Below, piece by piece: positions 1 through 7,574 of a stretch of DNA of 11,039 nt. How positions within the stretch are numbered: position 1 is the stretch's first letter; each line of letters starts with the position of its first letter. This DNA comes from Rickettsia typhi (GTDB lineage: Bacteria > Pseudomonadota > Alphaproteobacteria > Rickettsiales > UBA1997). The DNA is taken from positions 1 to 11,039 of the forward strand of contig CAMDMO010000045.1 of NCBI GenBank assembly GCA_945902255.1, in the 5' to 3' direction. Made by a program: the position numbers and the translations under genes. The notes under the pieces are model-generated. The model searched no databases, had not been told where the DNA came from, and worked only from the letters and a program-made list of their open reading frames with translations.

Positions 1-1195
1 GAATTCTTTTTGAAGATTTACGATTTGCAAGAGCGTTTTTATTGGCTTCAAGCAATGTTTTTACTTCAGCTTCTGCACCAGATACAGCTTTATAAATTGT
101 AGCAATTTCATCAAGTTTTTGCGTCGCAAAAGATAACCAAGATTTTAATTCTGAATCAAGAACTGATTCTGACGCAAGATCAACTGGAACATGAATTAGA
201 GAACAAGATGGTGCAATAATTACGCGATCTTGGCCAAGCGTTGCAATTGCTTTTTTGGCGATTGAAATTGAATTTTCAAAATTATTAATCCAAATATTTC
301 TGCCGTCAACAAGGCCAATAGAAAGAGATTGATTAGGCTTTACATATTTCAAAACTTCATCTAATTGCTCTGGCGATCTTACTAAATCAACATGCACAGA
401 ATCTGTGTTTAAGCTAAATGCCAAAGAAGCATTTTGATCTAAACTCTCAAAATAAGTTGTTAAATGAAGCTTGATATTCCCAGCAAAATTTTTGATTTGA
501 GCAAAAGCTTCAAGATAAGATTCTGTAGCTTGGACAGGCAAATCAGTTACTAAAAAAGGCTCATCAATTTGCACATCTTTTACGCCAATTTCTTGTAATT
601 TTGCAAAAAGTTCTTTGTAAGCCGGAAGTAAATTATTCAATAAATCAAGTCTGTTTGATCCATCAACCGCTTTGCCAAGAAGCAAGAAAGATACTGGTCC
701 AATAATTACGGGACGAGTTTCTATTCCTATTTTTTTAGCTTCCAAATAATCGTTGAAAATTTTGTCACAAGAAAGTTTAAATTTTTGATTTTGCGCAAAT
801 TCAGCAACGATATAATGGTAATTTGTGTCAAACCATTTTGTCATTTCCATTGCGGTAACATCTACACCGTCGCGCTGCGCTCCACGAGCCATTGCGAAAT
901 ATAGATCAAGATCAACATTTCCACCATTAAAGTTAAAGCTTTTTACAAATCTATGCGGAACTGCGCCAAACATGGTAACTGCGCCCAAAATATGATCATA
1001 AAAAGAAAAATCATTTGAAGGAATAAATGTAATTCCAGCAGATTTTTGCGCTTGCCAATTTTTTGCTTTAATTTCGGAAGCGGTTTTTTGCAACTCAATG
1101 AGAGAAGAAGTTTTTTTCCAATAGCTTTCAACGGCTTTTTTAAGCTCGCGATTAGCACCAATTCTAGGAAATCCTAGACTCGCAGTTTTTAACAT
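1..1195 (-). CDS. metE: Cobalamin-independent methionine synthase, N-terminal part (partial)
   Basis: MetE (5-methyltetrahydropteroyltriglutamate--homocysteine methyltransferase) makes methionine by moving a methyl group from polyglutamylated methyl-folate to homocysteine without vitamin B12, in the cytoplasm. The reverse strand reads openly from an ATG at 1195-1193 to base 1, about 398 codons, roughly half of the usual ~750 residues. The protein begins MLKTASLGFPRIGANRELKK, the classic MetE opening, continues with ESYWK and later YDHIL, and matches the N-terminal Meth_synt_1 barrel. Near the cut it has the basic linker-like stretch LANRKSSKR, comparable to the inter-domain region of other MetE proteins. 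The zinc-binding C-terminal catalytic domain lies outside the window, so intactness cannot be judged. No Shine-Dalgarno sequence precedes the start; the leader is A/T-rich and holds two small hairpins. The family call is very secure. Confidence 0.96.
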   Translation of the reverse strand, partial: MLKTASLGFPRIGANRELKKAVESYWKKTSSLIELQKTASEIKAKNWQAQKSAGITFIPSNDFSFYDHILGAVTMFGAVPHRFVKSFNFNGGNVDLDLYFAMARGAQRDGVDVTAMEMTKWFDTNYHYIVAEFAQNQKFKLSCDKIFNDYLEAKKIGIETRPVIIGPVSFLLLGKAVDGSNRLDLLNNLLPAYKELFAKLQEIGVKDVQIDEPFLVTDLPVQATESYLEAFAQIKNFAGNIKLHLTTYFESLDQNASLAFSLNTDSVHVDLVRSPEQLDEVLKYVKPNQSLSIGLVDGRNIWINNFENSISIAKKAIATLGQDRVIIAPSCSLIHVPVDLASESVLDSELKSWLSFATQKLDEIATIYKAVSGAEAEVKTLLEANKNALANRKSSKRI

Positions 1196-1215
1196 ATTTT
1201 TAAATTTTAAAGGTT

Positions 1216-1247
1216 AGCAAGGCTTTGCAAAAAATGGCAGGCTTGCC
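1216..1247 (-). promoter_or_regulatory. Two small tandem hairpins in the metE leader
   Basis: Read on the metE (minus) strand, 5' to 3', there are two short stem-loops, GGCA-AGCC-TGCC (1247-1236) and GCAA-AGCC-TTGC (1228-1217), separated by a seven-base A/T spacer. They share the same four-base loop AGCC and sit about 20 bases upstream of the metE ATG. An alternative longer pairing, GCAAG with CTTGC (1246-1242 with 1221-1217), would exclude both small stems. This could be a leader control element or a chance structure. It does not match any SAM riboswitch consensus that I recognise. Confidence 0.25.
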
Positions 1248-1275
1248 AATGGAAACTATCTTTATGATAAATTTT

Positions 1276-1577
1276 TTAAAAAAATTTATCTAAACTATAA
1301 AAAAATCCAACTATTAGACCAACTATTGAACTGAGTCTAATGGTCAATCTTAATTCAAGCTCTTTTATATCTCTTTTTAGCTCAGATTTTAACTCAGTAA
1401 TATCTTTTTTTAGATCAAAAATATCCCTCTTCGAAGTACATTATTATCAATATAATCAGTTAGAACCTCTACCTGCACCTCAGCTTGTTTTTGTGTAAAG
1501 CCTGCGTCAATTAATCGGTGAAGAACTTTGATTGGGTTATGGATATAATCCTTAGACATAGTGTTTGCAATTGACAT
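1276..1577 (-). pseudogene. Frameshifted DUF1640-type coiled-coil membrane protein
   Basis: From the ATG at 1577 the reverse strand encodes MSIANTMSKDYIHNP and then an amphipathic segment RLIDAGFTQKQAEVQVEVL, typical of the DUF1640/CCDC90-like small proteins common in Rickettsiales and some other bacteria. After 55 codons this frame ends at a TAA (1412-1410). The rest of the family pattern continues in the next frame from about 1431: KRDIFDLKKDITELKSELKR, a charged heptad coiled coil, then LELRLTIRL, then a hydrophobic segment SSIVGLIVGFFYS, ending at a TAA at 1278-1276. Between the codons CTT (1436-1434) and AAG (1431-1429) only two bases remain, so one base has been lost (or two gained). 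Intact relatives are about 100 residues with the same order: helical head, coiled coil, C-terminal membrane anchor. The molecular role of the family in bacteria is unknown to me. A second in-frame ATG at 1559 is an alternative start. A sequencing error would restore a full gene. Confidence 0.75.
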
Positions 1578-1590
1578 AGGTTTAATTTAT

Positions 1591-1620
1591 CCGGTGAATA
1601 AAGTGCACTTCGTTTCACGG
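1591..1620. other. Hairpin-forming sequence with inner palindrome
   Basis: CC-GTGAA (1591-1598, with one bulged G) can pair with TTCAC-GG (1614-1620), and the loop contains the perfect 10-base palindrome AAGTGCACTT (1601-1610). It lies in the 171-base space between the divergent DUF1640 remnant and the ferredoxin reductase gene. On the plus strand a T-rich stretch follows at 1631-1639, but no gene precedes it on that strand, so a terminator role is doubtful. It may be a degenerate palindromic repeat. Nothing else was seen in this gap apart from the candidate promoter at 1680-1708. Confidence 0.3.
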
Positions 1621-1679
1621 CAAATAGTAATTTTTTCTTTCAAGTAAATCAAGGCTAAAAATTGAGATTTTTGCTAGAC

Positions 1680-1708
1680 TTGTATTTTAGGTATCAACCA
1701 AATAGAAT
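1680..1708 (+). promoter_or_regulatory. Candidate sigma-70-type promoter of the ferredoxin reductase-lolC unit
   Basis: TTGTAT (1680-1685) and TAGAAT (1703-1708) are separated by 17 bases. The -10 matches the consensus at five of six positions; the -35 matches only in its TTG. The predicted transcript would start about 30 bases before the ATG at 1749. In DNA this AT-rich such matches occur by chance, so this is a suggestion only. Confidence 0.3.
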
Positions 1709-1748
1709 CGGCGCATAGCTTTGTTCAAAATTCCTAACTTCAAATAAA

Positions 1749-2756
1749 ATGGATATTCACAAAACAGATTTAGTAATAATCGGCGCTGGTCCGACTGGTT
1801 TATTTTCAATTTTTGAAGCTGGAATGCTCAAAATTAAAACTCATGTTATTGATACTCTCGAAGTAATTGGTGGGCAGTGTTCGGCACTTTATCCAGAAAA
1901 GCCAATTTACGATATTCCTGCTCATCCAAAAATTTTAGCCAGTGATTTAATTTTGCAATTAGAAGAGCAGGCGAAGCCTTTTAATCCTACATATCACTTG
2001 AATCAAAGGGTTGATGAGGTGAAAAAAAACGATGACCAAACCTTCACCATCACAACCTCTAAAAATACTAAAATTAATTGTAAGGCAATAATTATTGCAG
2101 CTGGTTGCGGAGCTTTTGGCCCTAATCGCCCGCCGTTAAATGATATTGAAAAATTTGAAGGAAAATCAATTTTTTATTCCGTAAGATCTAAAGCAGAATT
2201 TGCAGGGAAAAATGTTGTAATTGCTGGCGGCGGTGATTCTGCGGTTGATTGGGCAATTAATCTTGCTGAAATTGCAAATCAAGTTTTTGTAATTCATCGC
2301 AGAGATAAATTTCGCTGCGCGCCTGAAAGCGCTGATCGCATGAAAAAATTAGTAGATGAAAATAAAATTGAATTAGTTACTCCATTTCAACTTGATGGCT
2401 TAAAAGGCAATAATGGTAAGCTTTCTGCGGTTTTAGTAAAAGATTTTTCAAATAATATTAGAGAAATTCCAGCAGATTATTTATTGCCATTTTTTGGTCT
2501 TGCCATGGAGTTGGGGCCAATCGCAAATTGGGGCTTAGCTTTGCATAAAAATAATATCGAAGTTGATGCCTCAACCATGCAAACCTCACAAGCAGGAATT
2601 TATGCAATTGGCGATATTGCAACTTACAAAAATAAATTAAAATTGATTTTAAATGGCTTCGCTGAAGCGGCTACAGCCTGTCATGATATTTACAAAATTA
2701 TTTATCCTAATCAAGTTTTTCACTTCGAATATTCAACCAGCAAAGGTCTTTTTTAA
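1749..2756 (+). CDS. Ferredoxin--NADP(+) reductase, TrxR-like type 2
   Basis: A 335-residue flavoprotein predicted to pass electrons between NADPH and ferredoxin in the cytoplasm, supplying reduced ferredoxin for example to iron-sulfur cluster assembly. The FAD-binding motif GAGPTG is at residues 12-17, followed by VIGGQCSALYPEKPIYDIPA (39-58), a signature of this family. The NADP-binding motif GGGDSAVDW is at 160-168 with HRR at 183-185, the arginines expected to contact the 2'-phosphate of NADP. The second FAD motif is GIYAIGDIA (283-291). The CxxC redox pair of thioredoxin reductases is absent, which separates it from TrxB. Length and C-terminal HFEYSTSKG agree with the family, and the sequence resembles rickettsial members most from memory. 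The stop codon overlaps the next ATG by one base (TAATG), indicating translational coupling with lolC, although no functional link is obvious. Confidence 0.93.
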   Translation: MDIHKTDLVIIGAGPTGLFSIFEAGMLKIKTHVIDTLEVIGGQCSALYPEKPIYDIPAHPKILASDLILQLEEQAKPFNPTYHLNQRVDEVKKNDDQTFTITTSKNTKINCKAIIIAAGCGAFGPNRPPLNDIEKFEGKSIFYSVRSKAEFAGKNVVIAGGGDSAVDWAINLAEIANQVFVIHRRDKFRCAPESADRMKKLVDENKIELVTPFQLDGLKGNNGKLSAVLVKDFSNNIREIPADYLLPFFGLAMELGPIANWGLALHKNNIEVDASTMQTSQAGIYAIGDIATYKNKLKLILNGFAEAATACHDIYKIIYPNQVFHFEYSTSKGLF

Positions 2757-4006
2757 TGTTTTCTAAATTAGAATTTTTAATCGCATTTCGTTATCTTAAA
2801 TCAAAGCGCAAAGAAGGATTTATTTCCGTAATAGCGATTTTTTCTTTTTTAGGAATTATGATTGGGGTTGCAACCTTGATAATTGTGATGTCGGTGATGA
2901 ATGGCTTTCGCTACGAATTAGTTAATCGTATTCTTGGAATTAATGCCCATCTTACAATTTATAACAATAAACAAAATATTCAAAATTACGAAAAAATAAT
3001 TGACGAAATTAAACAAATTGAAGGGATAAAATTCATCAATCCTTTAGTAGAAAGTCAGGCAATGTTATCTTCAAAACATAAAAATACTGGCGGCCTAATT
3101 AAGGGCATTAAACTTGCGGATTTGGAAAATAAAAAATTAGTTTCACAAAATATTACCGCAGGAAATATTGCTAAAATACTTAATAAAAATTCCGTTTTAA
3201 TTGGCTCTGCAATTGCACAAAATTTAAATTTAAAAATTGGCGATCCAATTAAAATTATCTCCGCAGAAACCAGTAACAGCATACTTGGCGCAATTCCAAG
3301 AGTTAAAACTTATGAGGTTGGCGGAGTTTTTGATAGCGGATTATATGAATATGATTCAACAACAGTTTTTATGAATTTTGAAATGGCGCAAATTCATTTT
3401 CGTTTTCCAAATTCTGCTTCTGCAATTGAAATATTTGTTGATGACGCAACTAATTTAGAAATGGTAAAATTTAAATTATATGAAATTTTAGTAAAGCATG
3501 ATGGTCTTTACAGCCTTGATTGGCAACAGTCTAACGCTAGTTTTATTGATGCTCTAAAGGTTGAAAGAACTGCAATGTTTTTAATTTTAACTTTAATCAT
3601 TTTGGTCGCCGCTTTCAATATTGTTTCAAGCATGATTATGTTGGTAAATGACAAGAAAAAAAATATCGCGCTTTTACGCACCATGGGCATGACAAAGTCT
3701 CAAATAATGCGAATATTTTTAATTTGCGGCTCATCAATTGGAGTTGTTGGAACTTTGTTAGGATTTGCAATTGGCGTGTTATTTTCTGCAAATATTAATA
3801 GCATTAAAATGTGGTTAGAATCACTAACCGATAGCACTTTATTTAATCCAGCGATTTATTTTTTATCTACATTGCCGGCAAGAATTTTTATATCAGATGT
3901 AGTTGTGATTGTTGGAATGGCTTTAGCGGTATCATTCCTCGCCACTATTTATCCAGCTTATAAAGCTAGTAAGGCAAATCCAGCAGAAATTTTAAGATAT
4001 GAGTAA
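2756..4006 (+). CDS. lolC: LolC/LolE-family lipoprotein-releasing ABC transporter permease
   Basis: A 416-residue inner-membrane permease of the Lol system, which extracts outer-membrane lipoproteins from the inner membrane and hands them to LolA, driven by the LolD ATPase. The opening LEFLIAFRYLKSKRKEGFIS is the standard family start. Membrane segments are at about 22-48, 272-297, 317-345 and 378-400, with a large periplasmic (MacB-PCD-like) domain at about 50-270 between the first two, as in LolC/E. The cytoplasmic loop KKKNIALLRTMGMTKSQIMR (300-319) is the FtsX-superfamily coupling region, and the C-terminus YPAYKASKANPAEILRYE is conserved. AAAGG (2742-2746) nine bases before the ATG can serve as ribosome binding site in addition to coupling with the upstream stop. 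The partner lolD, often directly downstream, is absent here; the next gene is convergent. Whether this protein forms a homodimer or pairs with another permease cannot be told from the window. Confidence 0.93.
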   Translation: MFSKLEFLIAFRYLKSKRKEGFISVIAIFSFLGIMIGVATLIIVMSVMNGFRYELVNRILGINAHLTIYNNKQNIQNYEKIIDEIKQIEGIKFINPLVESQAMLSSKHKNTGGLIKGIKLADLENKKLVSQNITAGNIAKILNKNSVLIGSAIAQNLNLKIGDPIKIISAETSNSILGAIPRVKTYEVGGVFDSGLYEYDSTTVFMNFEMAQIHFRFPNSASAIEIFVDDATNLEMVKFKLYEILVKHDGLYSLDWQQSNASFIDALKVERTAMFLILTLIILVAAFNIVSSMIMLVNDKKKNIALLRTMGMTKSQIMRIFLICGSSIGVVGTLLGFAIGVLFSANINSIKMWLESLTDSTLFNPAIYFLSTLPARIFISDVVVIVGMALAVSFLATIYPAYKASKANPAEILRYE

Positions 4007-4023
4007 ATTTGGTGCTTTTTAAA

Positions 4024-4049
4024 TAAAGTAGAAATTTTGAACTACTTTA
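4024..4049. terminator. Possible hairpin between convergent lolC and qor
   Basis: TAAAGTAG (4024-4031) and CTACTTTA (4042-4049) form a perfect 8-bp stem with a ten-base loop in the 40-base gap between convergent genes. The right arm overlaps the qor stop codon. The T-run after the stem is poor on the plus strand and only TTT on the minus strand, so termination efficiency is doubtful. Confidence 0.3.
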
Positions 4050-5015
4050 GAAAGTCAAAACCAAAGAACCCATTGAATTACACCCCTCTAAATCTTTGTG
4101 AGCACGATCCACATCTTTAAATGCGTAAGTTTTAATTTGCGGTTTTACAATTCCTTTTTCAACGGCAGAAAAAACTTCATCAGCAGAAAGAGATAATTCA
4201 ATACGATTTGACTTGTAAAGCGCTAAAGTTGGACGAGTTATATAAAGCGAATTTGTTACCAAAAGATTTAAATTAAACGCATCGGTATTTCCAGAAGATT
4301 CACCAAAGCTTATATAAGTTCCCATTGGCCATAAACATTGCAGAGATTTATTGATAACATCTTTACCAACTCCATCATAAACTAATCCAACGCCAGCGCT
4401 TCCGGTAATGTTTGCAACTTCATTAACCAAATCTTGTTTTTTATAATTAATTACATGGTTACATCCGTTCATTTTCGCAAAAGAAATTTTTTCGTCACTT
4501 CCCACGGTGCCAATAATTTCTAGGCCCAAATGTCTCGCCCATTGACAAAGAATATGCCCTATTCCACCAGCTGCGGCATGCACTAAAATTCTTTTTGCTC
4601 TAGTTGCAATATAAACGCGATGCAACAAAGCGTGCGTCATTAAACCTTTCATCAGAACTCCCGCAACTTGAACATCGCTTAAAGAACTTGGTGGTATCAC
4701 CAAATGATGTTGATTAATAACTCTTTTTTCAGCATAAGCGCCAATGCCACCAGTGGCGTAAGCAACTCTTTCTCCAACTCTAAAATTAGTAACATTTGGC
4801 CCAATCGCCTCAATAACTCCACAAGCTTCCATGCCTAAAATAGCGGGCATTGCTTTAAGAGGATATTGACCGCGACGAAATGACACATCAAAAAAATTTA
4901 CACCAATTGCGGTATGCCTTACCAAAACTTCATCTTTTTTTGGCTTCGGTTCATCAATATTTTTTATCTTTAAAACGCCGTGATCACCAATTTTATTTAT
5001 AATAATTGCTTGCAT
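4047..5015 (-). CDS. qor: NADPH:quinone oxidoreductase, zeta-crystallin-like MDR family
   Basis: A 322-residue medium-chain dehydrogenase/reductase predicted to reduce quinones or similar carbonyl compounds with NADPH in the cytoplasm. The N-terminal GroES-like fold carries GVNFFDVSFRRGQYP (38-52), the signature of the QOR subgroup, followed by ILGMEACGVIEAIG (59-72). The nucleotide-binding motif AAAGGIG (147-153) opens the Rossmann domain, and VYDGVG and the C-terminal GSLVLTF are also typical. Zinc-ligand cysteines of alcohol dehydrogenases are not present, as expected for this branch. It stands alone: convergent with lolC and divergent from the exonuclease gene, with a 67-base shared upstream region. 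The true substrate cannot be read from sequence. The start at 5015 is supported by the canonical MQAIIINKIG beginning. Confidence 0.92.
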   Translation of the reverse strand: MQAIIINKIGDHGVLKIKNIDEPKPKKDEVLVRHTAIGVNFFDVSFRRGQYPLKAMPAILGMEACGVIEAIGPNVTNFRVGERVAYATGGIGAYAEKRVINQHHLVIPPSSLSDVQVAGVLMKGLMTHALLHRVYIATRAKRILVHAAAGGIGHILCQWARHLGLEIIGTVGSDEKISFAKMNGCNHVINYKKQDLVNEVANITGSAGVGLVYDGVGKDVINKSLQCLWPMGTYISFGESSGNTDAFNLNLLVTNSLYITRPTLALYKSNRIELSLSADEVFSAVEKGIVKPQIKTYAFKDVDRAHKDLEGCNSMGSLVLTF

Positions 5016-5082
5016 TTTTTTAAGTTGTTAAAATTTAATTTATCAAACCAATCATGTGGTAACTTTATTTAAATTTCACTAA

Positions 5083-5901
5083 ATGCAACATCAAAATTTA
5101 TTTGTTTTCGATATTGAAACAATTCCAGATCTAAAAGCGGCAAGAAATTTGCTTGATATGAAAAATGCTTCAAGTGCTGAAGTTAGAGAGGCGATTATAA
5201 AATATCATCTTGATTTAACTGATCAAAAAAACTCTTTTTTGCGCCAACCTTTTCATCAAGTTGTGGCAATTAGTTTTTTAGAAGCTGAGATTGTTAGAGA
5301 TTTTAGCGGACAAGAATTTTACAAAATTATCGATATTAGATCTGGCGGCGATTTAGAAGCTTTAGAAGCTGATTTAATAAAAGGATTTTTCTCTCATTTA
5401 AAGAAAAATTTTTCCCGCTTAGTGAGTTTTAACGGCAAAAATTTTGACTTACCGGTTTTAAAATATGCCGCAATGAAAAATGATATTGAGGCAGCATGGC
5501 TTTACAAAAGTGGAGATAAGTGGAATAATTACAATCAGCGCTACAGTCTTGACTGGCACTGCGATTTAGCGGATGCCTTTTCTGACTTCGGATCATCAGC
5601 TAGAGTTAAAATGAACGAACTTTGTGCCGCTTTTAATCTACCTGGAAAAATCGGCGTTGATGGCTCAATGGTTGAAGAATTTTTTAACCAAAATCGCTTG
5701 GCAGAAATTCGCAATTATTGCGAAACAGATGTTTTAAATACTTACCTTCTTTACCTAACTTACCAACATCACAACGGCTCAATGTCGCGCAATTCTTTTT
5801 TTAAAGCCAAGGAAGATTTAGAAAAATTTTTAGCAGAAAATTCACAAAATAAACCACATTTTGATGAGTTTTTACAAGAGTGGCAAAAATATAAATCTTA
5901 A
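5083..5901 (+). CDS. PolB-like predicted 3'-5' exonuclease (DEDDy superfamily)
   Basis: A 272-residue protein of the predicted 3'-5' exonuclease family related to the proofreading domain of DNA polymerase B (DNA_pol_B_exo2, PF10108 type). Three exonuclease motifs are visible: motif I FDIETIPD with D10 and E12, motif II SFNGKNFDLP with D122, and motif III NYCETDVLNTY with Y212 and D216, the Y-x3-D spacing of DEDDy nucleases. These should bind two metal ions for removal of 3' nucleotides. No polymerase domain is attached, and length is normal for the stand-alone family. Its cellular role is not established to my knowledge; DNA repair or RNA processing are possible. It is the first gene of a plus-strand run and ends only six bases before bufB, so it is probably co-transcribed with the bufferin genes, which is not the usual neighbourhood of either. 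No Shine-Dalgarno sequence is evident before the ATG. Confidence 0.88.
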   Translation: MQHQNLFVFDIETIPDLKAARNLLDMKNASSAEVREAIIKYHLDLTDQKNSFLRQPFHQVVAISFLEAEIVRDFSGQEFYKIIDIRSGGDLEALEADLIKGFFSHLKKNFSRLVSFNGKNFDLPVLKYAAMKNDIEAAWLYKSGDKWNNYNQRYSLDWHCDLADAFSDFGSSARVKMNELCAAFNLPGKIGVDGSMVEEFFNQNRLAEIRNYCETDVLNTYLLYLTYQHHNGSMSRNSFFKAKEDLEKFLAENSQNKPHFDEFLQEWQKYKS

Positions 5902-5907
5902 ATCAAA

Positions 5908-6780
5908 ATGCTAAAAAAAGAAATTCTCGCCTCAAATAATTTATGTGGAATTGGATTGAGATCTTTTCACATTGATGAAATTTTAAAAGACGCAAAAAAA
6001 AATACAAAAAAAATTGGCTGGCTAGAAATTCATAGCGAAAATTATTATGCTGAAGGAGGCCCGTCAATTAAAACTTTAATTGAGATTAGAAAAGATTTTC
6101 CGATCAGTCTTCATTCGGTTGGAAATTCCCTTGGATCATCCGATAAAATTGATTTAAATCACTTAAAAAAACTCAAAGAATTAATTAAAATTATTGATCC
6201 TTTTTTAGTTTCAGATCACATTTCTTGGGGCGCAATTGATAAAAAACATTTAAATGATTTGCTGCCATTACCCTATACAAAACAAGCCTTCATAGCGCTT
6301 GCAGCCAATATTTCACGAATGCAAGATTTTTTAGATCGCGAAATTTTAATTGAAAATCCTTCCACTTATTTGACCTTCAAAAATCAAGAAATGAGTGAGT
6401 TTGATTTTATTAATCAAATCACCAAAAAAACTGGCTGCAAACTTTTGTTAGATGTAAATAATATTTATGTTAGCGCCTTTAATAACAAGGCTTTTGATGC
6501 TAAAAATTATTTACAAAATATTGATAAAAAAATCGTCAAAGAAATTCATCTCGCTGGACACTCAATTAGTGAAATTTACGATGGAAAAAAGAAGCAAAAA
6601 ATTCTGATTGATACTCACAATGATTTTGTTTGCGATGAGGTTTGGGAACTTTATAAAATCGCCATTGCAAGATTCAAAAAAATTCCAACATTAATTGAAT
6701 GGGATCAAGATTTTCCTGCCTTAAATAAACTTTTAGATGAAGCAAAAAAAGCTCAAAAAATTATAGAAAAATTTAGCTAA
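5908..6780 (+). CDS. bufB: BufB-type multinuclear non-heme iron oxidase (MNIO, DUF692)
   Basis: A 290-residue member of the DUF692/MNIO family, TIM-barrel enzymes with two or three iron ions that oxidatively rearrange cysteines of RiPP precursors; in characterised bufferin systems they form thiooxazole heterocycles. Family motifs appear in order: EIHSENYY (40-47), ISLHSVGNSLGS (66-77) with H69, SDHISW (102-107) with H104, LIENPSTY (147-154) with E149, LLDVNNIYVS (180-189) with D182 and N184, EIHLAGH (212-218) with H214, DTHND (235-239) and IEWD (263-266) with E264. These His/Asp/Glu/Asn residues are candidate iron ligands, so the enzyme looks intact. Length is normal. It lies six bases after the exonuclease gene and three bases before bufC, forming a tight operon. 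No Shine-Dalgarno sequence is seen. The specific assignment to BufB rather than to another MNIO group rests on the adjacent DUF2063 and DoxX genes and the nearby DUF2282 precursor. Confidence 0.93.
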   Translation: MLKKEILASNNLCGIGLRSFHIDEILKDAKKNTKKIGWLEIHSENYYAEGGPSIKTLIEIRKDFPISLHSVGNSLGSSDKIDLNHLKKLKELIKIIDPFLVSDHISWGAIDKKHLNDLLPLPYTKQAFIALAANISRMQDFLDREILIENPSTYLTFKNQEMSEFDFINQITKKTGCKLLLDVNNIYVSAFNNKAFDAKNYLQNIDKKIVKEIHLAGHSISEIYDGKKKQKILIDTHNDFVCDEVWELYKIAIARFKKIPTLIEWDQDFPALNKLLDEAKKAQKIIEKFS

Positions 6781-6783
6781 AAA

Positions 6784-7533
6784 ATGTCAAAAAATAAAAA
6801 TATCGCCATTTTACAAAGGCAGTTTTCTGCCCATATTTTTAATCGTGGTGATGAAAAAATAACCGATTTCCTTCCTTATTCAAACCAAGAGTCTCTAGCG
6901 CGTTTAAATATTTATCGCAACAATGTTTTTGGTAATTTTTTTTCGGTTTTATCAATGATTTTTCCAGCGGTTAAAAAAAATATTGGTGATAAAAAATTTA
7001 AAAAATTTGTTGAAGATTATCAAATTAATCATCCTTCAAAAAATGGAAATTTAGATCAATATGGAGATGAATTTCCAATCTTTTTAAAGAAACAAAAACT
7101 AGCTTTTTTGTCAGATTTAGCACAGCTTGAGCTATTTTATCACAATTGCTATTTTGCAAAAAATGTAAAAGATTTTGATATTGAAAATTTTAAAAAACTA
7201 GCGCCAGAAAAACTATTTAATTTGAAATTCAACCTACATCCCTCTTGTTTTTTAATGGAATCAAAATTTGCCATTTTTTCAGCCTTAAAAAACGACAGTA
7301 AAAAATCTTCACCACTTAAGAACCCAGAATTTATATTAATTGAAAGAGTTTTGGATAAATGCCAAATTCATAAATTAACTTGGATGGAATTTGAGTTTTT
7401 GAATAACTTATTTAAGGGGAAAAATCTTTATCAAATTTATCAAAAAATTACCAAAACCACAAAAACGGAATTTGATATTGGAAAAATGTTGAATAAATTT
7501 ATTACTTCTAGAATTATTGCGGAGTATCTTTAG
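6784..7533 (+). CDS. bufC: BufC-type MNIO partner protein (DUF2063 / HvfC-BufC N-terminal domain)
   Basis: A 249-residue protein that in related systems binds the MNIO enzyme and is thought to present the precursor peptide to it. The N-terminal DUF2063 domain (about 8-125) shows the hallmark pattern: RLNIYRNNVFGNF (40-52), the FP pair at 60-61, a region FKKFVEDYQINHPSKNGNL (72-90) with the conserved HP, then DQYGDEFPIFL (91-101) and DLAQLELFYH (111-120). The C-terminal half (about 130-249), which in MbnC/BufC-like proteins holds a second, more variable domain, contains FLNNLFKGKNLYQIYQKI (205-222), resembling a degenerate winged-helix segment. It is unusually lysine- and asparagine-rich, in line with AT-rich base composition. 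It starts three bases after bufB, so coupled translation is likely. Identification is firm for the first domain and contextual for the rest. Confidence 0.88.
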   Translation: MSKNKNIAILQRQFSAHIFNRGDEKITDFLPYSNQESLARLNIYRNNVFGNFFSVLSMIFPAVKKNIGDKKFKKFVEDYQINHPSKNGNLDQYGDEFPIFLKKQKLAFLSDLAQLELFYHNCYFAKNVKDFDIENFKKLAPEKLFNLKFNLHPSCFLMESKFAIFSALKNDSKKSSPLKNPEFILIERVLDKCQIHKLTWMEFEFLNNLFKGKNLYQIYQKITKTTKTEFDIGKMLNKFITSRIIAEYL

Positions 7534-7560
7534 ACGACAATTTGTCCATAAAATAATAAA

Positions 7561-7565
7561 AAGGA
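7561..7565 (+). promoter_or_regulatory. Shine-Dalgarno sequence of the DoxX gene
   Basis: AAGGA lies nine bases upstream of the ATG at 7575. It is notable because most other starts in the window, including those of bufB, bufC, bufA, rpsP and dnaJ, show no such sequence. Confidence 0.6.
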
Positions 7566-7574
7566 ATCAAAATT

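Noticed and set aside
1196..1275. SAM-II-type riboswitch before metE
   Set aside because: A methionine gene in a probable alphaproteobacterium makes this attractive, but the conserved SAM-II core and its pseudoknot partner sequence could not be found in the leader.
1405..1440. Programmed ribosomal frameshift in the DUF1640-type gene
   Set aside because: The junction CTT-CGA-AGA is not a slippery heptamer, and no stimulatory structure is evident, so a simple mutation or sequencing error is the better reading.
1749..2756. Thioredoxin reductase (trxB)
   Set aside because: The fold and motifs fit the TrxR-like superfamily, but there is no CxxC redox pair in the NADP domain, and the signature VIGGQCSALYPEKPIYDIP marks the ferredoxin-NADP reductase branch.
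5908..6780. Sugar isomerase or endonuclease IV-like TIM barrel
   Set aside because: The barrel resemblance is real, but the motifs SENYY, SDHISW, IENPSTY and DVNN, together with the DUF2063 neighbour, are specific to the DUF692/MNIO family.
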